DNA from: Sphingobacteriales bacterium | GTDB taxonomy: Bacteria > Bacteroidota > Bacteroidia > Chitinophagales > Chitinophagaceae | Direction: 5' to 3' | NCBI GenBank assembly: GCA_947472965.1 | Contig: CANJEF010000026.1 | Span: 1-9,900, forward strand | Length of the DNA: 9,900 nt | Shown: positions 7,427 through 9,900 of the stretch, piece after piece | Numbering within the stretch: the first letter of the stretch is position 1 | How the letters are laid out: each line of letters begins with the position of its first letter | Position numbers and translations under genes: made by a program | Notes under the pieces: model-generated | Told to the model about the DNA's origin: nothing | The model's input: the letters and a program-made list of their open reading frames with translations, nothing else | Databases searched by the model: none

Positions 7427-7603
7427 ATGAAAGAGCTGATAGAAAGACTTGTTAAAGAAGGTAAGATGACAGAAAAGCAGGCGCTTGAAGCAGTTAGGAT
7501 TATTAAAGAATTTGCCAAATCAAAACTCCCGGTATTTTCAGGTGCTATTGATAAGCTTTTCGACAAGTATGGTCCTAAGCCTGAGGAAGATTTTCTCGAC
7601 TAA
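7427..7603 (+). CDS. Small helical protein of unknown function, 58 aa
   Basis: An ATG 11 bp after the clpX stop opens a 58-codon frame ending at TAA 7601-7603. The product begins MKELIERLVKEGKMTEKQA and ends KYGPKPEEDFLD. It is strongly charged, with two likely amphipathic helices (about 1-31 and 36-48) joined by KSKLPVFSG, and no signal peptide or membrane segment. The pattern of a short helix, a TEKQA-type turn, a second helix and a LP...IDKLFDK end resembles small uncharacterised Bacteroidota proteins, but I cannot name a family. Same-strand spacing suggests it is read with clpX. The composition (many Lys/Glu, no rare-looking run) fits real coding better than chance. The opposite-strand frame here is poorer in character. 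It converges on the HhH gene with one base between the stop codons. Confidence 0.65.
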   Translation: MKELIERLVKEGKMTEKQALEAVRIIKEFAKSKLPVFSGAIDKLFDKYGPKPEEDFLD

Positions 7604-7604
7604 C

Positions 7605-8504
7605 TCAATAATCAACATAAGGTAGTAGTCGTTCTAGGCCAGCAGAATCCAATAACAACATTTTAGCAAGTCCATCCTTATTATTTATTCTTCCATGTGA
7701 TTTTCGAAAAGCCATTACAAGCTTGGCTTTTGAAAAACCAATATAAGGATGTCGGGAAAGTTCATCATACCCAATATCATTGACCTTGATTTTATTGATA
7801 GCACTTACATCAAGGTATAGCATGCTGTTTATCGATCTATAAAGTGTATCGTTTATTCCGTAAACCTCTTTTAATTGATCAATTGTATAAAATCCCCCCA
7901 ACCTTTCTCTGTAACGAACGATTCTGGAAGCAAGTCTAGCACCAATACCAGGCAATGTCTCGAATATTGAACTGTCAGCATGGTTTACATCTAGATGAAT
8001 GGAAGATGTAGGTTTAATAAAATGTGGACTTGGCAAATCAGTAGAATTGGATACAGAACCAACTATAGCGTATGGTATGATTCGGTTAGCATCTTCAGTG
8101 GATAATCCATATATCTTTCTTAGATCCCCAGTTTTTTTGAATATTCCTCCTTTAGCTCTGTAATTTACAATTGAAGCGGCAACCCTTTCAGTTAAACCAA
8201 GCGCAATTAAATCGTTTTTGGGAACCAAATTGGGATCGAATTTAAACAAGGCCACCTCAGCCCCTGCTGCTGTTTTCCTGCTAGATTTATGAAGGTATTG
8301 TTTACTACTGTCGCTTCGATGGATTAATACCTTTTTTCTTATATCCAATTCAATGGGTGTGATGGCTATCCATGCAGGATTGATTTTTTTGTTGGAAAAA
8401 AAAATAGGCATTATCCAAATCAGGCTGCTGATGATCAGCAATAAAAATATCGCAACACGCTCTTTCCTGGAAAAAGTAAAAAAAGCACGAAAATTATTTT
8501 GCAT
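7605..8504 (-). CDS. Membrane-anchored protein with three ComEA-type helix-hairpin-helix domains
   Basis: A 299-aa protein when started at the ATG 8502-8504 (MQNNFRAFFTFSRKERVA). An in-frame TTG four codons upstream is possible but would overlap the promoter box. After a short basic N-terminus, one hydrophobic helix (about 17-36) probably anchors it in the inner membrane with the rest outside the cytoplasm. Three helix-hairpin-helix units follow, at about 89-147, 170-232 (with LPGIGARLASRIVRYR) and 239-298 (with HPYIGFSKAKLVMAFR). Such domains bind DNA backbone non-specifically and are found in ComEA, the periplasmic DNA receptor of competence. The second unit has the best GIG motif; the first and third are degenerate. 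A role in DNA uptake is possible, but no other competence gene is in the window, so the function is open. It has its own promoter-like site 10 bp upstream. Confidence 0.85.
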   Translation of the reverse strand: MQNNFRAFFTFSRKERVAIFLLLIISSLIWIMPIFFSNKKINPAWIAITPIELDIRKKVLIHRSDSSKQYLHKSSRKTAAGAEVALFKFDPNLVPKNDLIALGLTERVAASIVNYRAKGGIFKKTGDLRKIYGLSTEDANRIIPYAIVGSVSNSTDLPSPHFIKPTSSIHLDVNHADSSIFETLPGIGARLASRIVRYRERLGGFYTIDQLKEVYGINDTLYRSINSMLYLDVSAINKIKVNDIGYDELSRHPYIGFSKAKLVMAFRKSHGRINNKDGLAKMLLLDSAGLERLLPYVDY

Positions 8505-8513
8505 TTGAATGCA

Positions 8514-8544
8514 CAAAACTATAGATGTCGGATAAAACCAGCAA
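8514..8544 (-). promoter_or_regulatory. Bacteroidota-type promoter for the HhH gene
   Basis: On the minus strand, TTG (8544-8542) is followed after 20 nt by TAGTTTTG (8521-8514), a full match to TTG-N19-23-TAnnTTTG. This is the best promoter match found in the window. Transcription would start about 4 nt past the box, near 8510, leaving a leader of only about 6 nt before the ATG at 8504. It suggests the HhH gene can be expressed separately from the PhnP-like gene upstream. Confidence 0.5.
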
Positions 8545-8568
8545 GTGGGAAAACCCTGTTTATGGTGT

Positions 8569-9339
8569 TTAATTCACGTTAATAACCAGTCCGTCATACG
8601 CCAGAAACATACCTGCAGGCAGTGTTGCACTTACTTCGCTATGCAATCCCATTTGATGACTGATATGGGTAAAGTATGTCTTGGGTACATTCAATTCGGT
8701 GGCCAGATCAATAGCTTCCTGAAGGGTAAAGTGTGAAAGGTGTTTCTCCTTTCTAAGTGCATTCAAAACAAGCACCTCGGATCCCCTTATCTTGTCTTTT
8801 TCTTTTTCAGCAATATGATTGGCATCTGTTATGTAGGTAAAATTTCCCATTCTAAATCCCAAAACATCCATATTCAAATGCTTCACTTGAATAGGCATTA
8901 CATCTATGTCGTGTACCGAAAAGGAGGTGTTATTGATAATAGTCAGGTCCAATTCTGGAATCCCGGGATATTTTTTTTCAGCAAATGCATAATAAAAATC
9001 GCGTTGAATGGCATTTGCTGTTTCCTGATTCGCGTATAGCAACATAGGTTGCTGCGAAATAAAATTAAATGCCTTTATATCATCCAATCCGGCCAAATGA
9101 TCCTTATGGGAATGGGTGAATAATATTGCATCCAGATGCTGCACTTCAGCACGTAGCATTTGATACCGAAAATCAGGTGTGGTATCCACTACCAAAGAAG
9201 TTCCTTCAGATTTAACGTGAATACTGCTTCTTAATCGTTTATCCTTTTTATCAATGGATTTGCATACGGTGCATTTGCATGCAATCATGGGGACACCGCT
9301 GCTGGTACCAGTTCCTAAAAATTCAATGGTAAATGGCAA
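8569..9339 (-). CDS. PhnP-like metallo-beta-lactamase-fold phosphodiesterase
   Basis: A 256-aa metal-dependent hydrolase. THSHKDH (75-81) is the HxHxDH dinuclear-metal motif. Further ligands are His154 (VKHLN), Asp172 (ITDAN) and the THISHQMGLH segment (224-233). Near the N-terminus, C21, C23 and C26 (CKCTVC) together with H225 match the extra structural zinc site described for E. coli PhnP. PhnP is a cyclic-ribose-phosphate phosphodiesterase of the C-P lyase pathway. No phn genes are nearby, so the in vivo substrate here is unknown; a general cyclic phosphodiester or nucleotide hydrolase is the safest call. The start is a TTG at 9337-9339: there is no in-frame ATG between it and the upstream stop, and the next ATG (residue 18) would remove FLGTGTSSGVP, the first conserved block. 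It lies 36 bp after the 92-aa gene and 64 bp before the HhH gene. Confidence 0.92.
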   Translation of the reverse strand: MPFTIEFLGTGTSSGVPMIACKCTVCKSIDKKDKRLRSSIHVKSEGTSLVVDTTPDFRYQMLRAEVQHLDAILFTHSHKDHLAGLDDIKAFNFISQQPMLLYANQETANAIQRDFYYAFAEKKYPGIPELDLTIINNTSFSVHDIDVMPIQVKHLNMDVLGFRMGNFTYITDANHIAEKEKDKIRGSEVLVLNALRKEKHLSHFTLQEAIDLATELNVPKTYFTHISHQMGLHSEVSATLPAGMFLAYDGLVINVN

Positions 9340-9375
9340 TTTAAAAAGGTTTTGGAGGTGATGTTACCCGAGAGG

Positions 9376-9654
9376 TTAAGCCAACACTTCAGGCTTTGAT
9401 AACAATTCCTCGTATAATTTTTTATTCTCAATGCTCAAGTGATCTGATTCTATGATGAGGATTCCCAACAAATCAATCAATGTATTTATTCTTCCTTCGA
9501 TTTGCAAAAACTTATTCAACACCACCACTTTCCTTGACTCAAGAATACAATACCCACTTTGAAAAGTACCCCTTTCATAACGCACCACATATCCTGCCTC
9601 AGAAATCAGTTTTTCTATTTTTTCAAGGGTTGCAGGTGTATACTTAATCTTCAT
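9376..9654 (-). CDS. Conserved Bacteroidota protein of unknown function, 92 aa
   Basis: A small, apparently cytoplasmic protein from the ATG at 9652-9654. It begins MKIKYTPATLEKIEKLI and contains YVVRYERGTFQSGYCIL (22-38), a VVVLN strand (43-47), and EGRINTLIDLL (53-63). I recognise the pattern (basic start, RYERG.F.SGYCILE..KVVV.NKF...EGRIN) as one that recurs as a hypothetical protein in Bacteroidota, but no function is known to me. Predicted shape: helix, several beta strands, helix, helix; no signal peptide or metal motif. The 36-bp gap to the PhnP-like gene suggests one transcript. AAAAAAGGAAC directly before the ATG is A-rich with a weak Shine-Dalgarno-like GGA. Confidence 0.85.
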   Translation of the reverse strand: MKIKYTPATLEKIEKLISEAGYVVRYERGTFQSGYCILESRKVVVLNKFLQIEGRINTLIDLLGILIIESDHLSIENKKLYEELLSKPEVLA

Positions 9655-9666
9655 GTTCCTTTTTTA

Positions 9667-9696
9667 CAAATTTAACGATTGGCCAAAAGCATACAC
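9667..9696 (-). promoter_or_regulatory. Possible promoter for the 92-aa gene and PhnP-like gene
   Basis: TAAATTTG (9674-9667, minus strand) is a full -7 match. GTG (9696-9694), 19 nt upstream, is one mismatch from the -33 TTG. Transcription would start near 9663, with a leader of about 8 nt. It lies in the 97-bp gap after the PglZ-domain gene, where I see no clear terminator. The evidence is motif similarity only. Confidence 0.35.
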
Positions 9697-9756
9697 GCCT
9701 ATAGTTGAATTAGTTGTGAACATTTTTCATGCTTGTTGTGTATAATCATTTTTCGT

Positions 9757-9900
9757 TTACTTGCTAGACAGGCTCACGACAGGCACTATCATTTCTTCCA
9801 TTGAAATACCCCCATGTTGAAAAGTATTCTTAAAATGATTGGAATGAAAGTTGAAGTTACTAGGGTAACAAAAAAAGTTTTGTTCACCTGCAAAAATATA
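9757..9900 (-). CDS. C-terminal 47 residues of a PglZ-domain protein, probably PorX-like response regulator/phosphatase (runs off right edge)
   Basis: The minus-strand frame is open from the window edge to TAA at 9757-9759 and reads YIFAGEQNFFCYPSNF near its start, then FQHGGISMEEMIVPVVSLSSK at the end. The HGGIS.EEMIVPVV block is the characteristic C-terminus of PglZ/alkaline-phosphatase-superfamily domains. In Bacteroidota, the PorX proteins (CheY-like receiver plus PglZ phosphatase domain) end this way. PorX controls type IX secretion genes together with PorY and SigP, and its PglZ domain cleaves cyclic oligonucleotides and similar substrates. Only the tail is visible, so the receiver domain and the metal ligands cannot be checked; another PglZ protein remains possible. 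It is on the same strand as, and 102 bp upstream of, the 92-aa gene. Confidence 0.7.
   Translation of the reverse strand, partial: YIFAGEQNFFCYPSNFNFHSNHFKNTFQHGGISMEEMIVPVVSLSSK

Noticed and set aside
9765..9785. GACAGGC occurring twice 12 bp apart on the plus strand
   Set aside because: It falls inside coding sequence for the VPVVSL stretch and is explained by codon choice; too short to call a repeat.
9814..9900. Plus-strand frame MLKSILKMIGMKVEV... open to the window edge
   Set aside because: The opposite strand over the same bases encodes the recognisable PglZ-type C-terminus, so this frame is its shadow.
1..9900. Mobile element, prophage, toxin-antitoxin, defence or CRISPR content
   Set aside because: All sizeable frames are housekeeping or conserved Bacteroidota genes. 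I see no transposase, integrase, terminal repeats or spaced direct repeats; the tRNA has no duplicated 3' end that would mark an attachment site.

Overview
The window looks like chromosomal DNA from a member of the Bacteroidota, most likely near the Chitinophagales or relatives. Four things point that way: protein sequences that read like Bacteroidota orthologues (trigger factor, ClpP, RSH), an almost general lack of Shine-Dalgarno sequences, several TAnnTTTG -7 promoter boxes of the Bacteroidota type, and the tail of a PglZ/PorX-like protein at the right edge. It is housekeeping rather than accessory DNA. I see no mobile element, prophage, CRISPR array or rRNA.

Left arm, minus strand (1-3022): a bifunctional RelA/SpoT-type alarmone synthetase/hydrolase is followed, after about 70 bp, by the 5' part of purA (adenylosuccinate synthetase), which runs off the left edge. 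One gene sets the (p)ppGpp level. The other is an AMP-synthesis enzyme known from E. coli to be inhibited by ppGpp. A roughly 90 bp divergent region then separates them from a tRNA-Leu(UAG) gene on the plus strand. That tRNA lies inside a perfect 12-bp inverted repeat.

Middle, plus strand (3113-7603): the tRNA is followed by a protein-quality-control cluster. This holds tig (trigger factor), two tandem clpP paralogues that both keep a full Ser-His-Asp triad, clpX, and a previously unlisted 58-residue small ORF just after clpX. The 174-bp tig-clpP1 gap holds a strong imperfect hairpin. The cluster joins nascent-chain folding at the ribosome to ATP-dependent degradation by ClpXP.

Right arm, minus strand (7605-9900): reading leftwards from the edge, there is the C-terminus of a PglZ-domain (PorX-like) protein, a 92-residue conserved unknown protein, a PhnP-like metallo-beta-lactamase-fold phosphodiesterase with a TTG start, and a membrane-anchored protein with three ComEA-type helix-hairpin-helix domains. 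The last gene converges on the small ORF after clpX with a single base between stop codons.

I found no clearly new multi-gene system. The points most worth a second look are the inverted repeat around the tRNA, the tandem clpP pair, the hairpin and short ORF before clpP1, the small ORF after clpX with its 1-bp convergent junction, and the PhnP-like enzyme outside any phosphonate operon.
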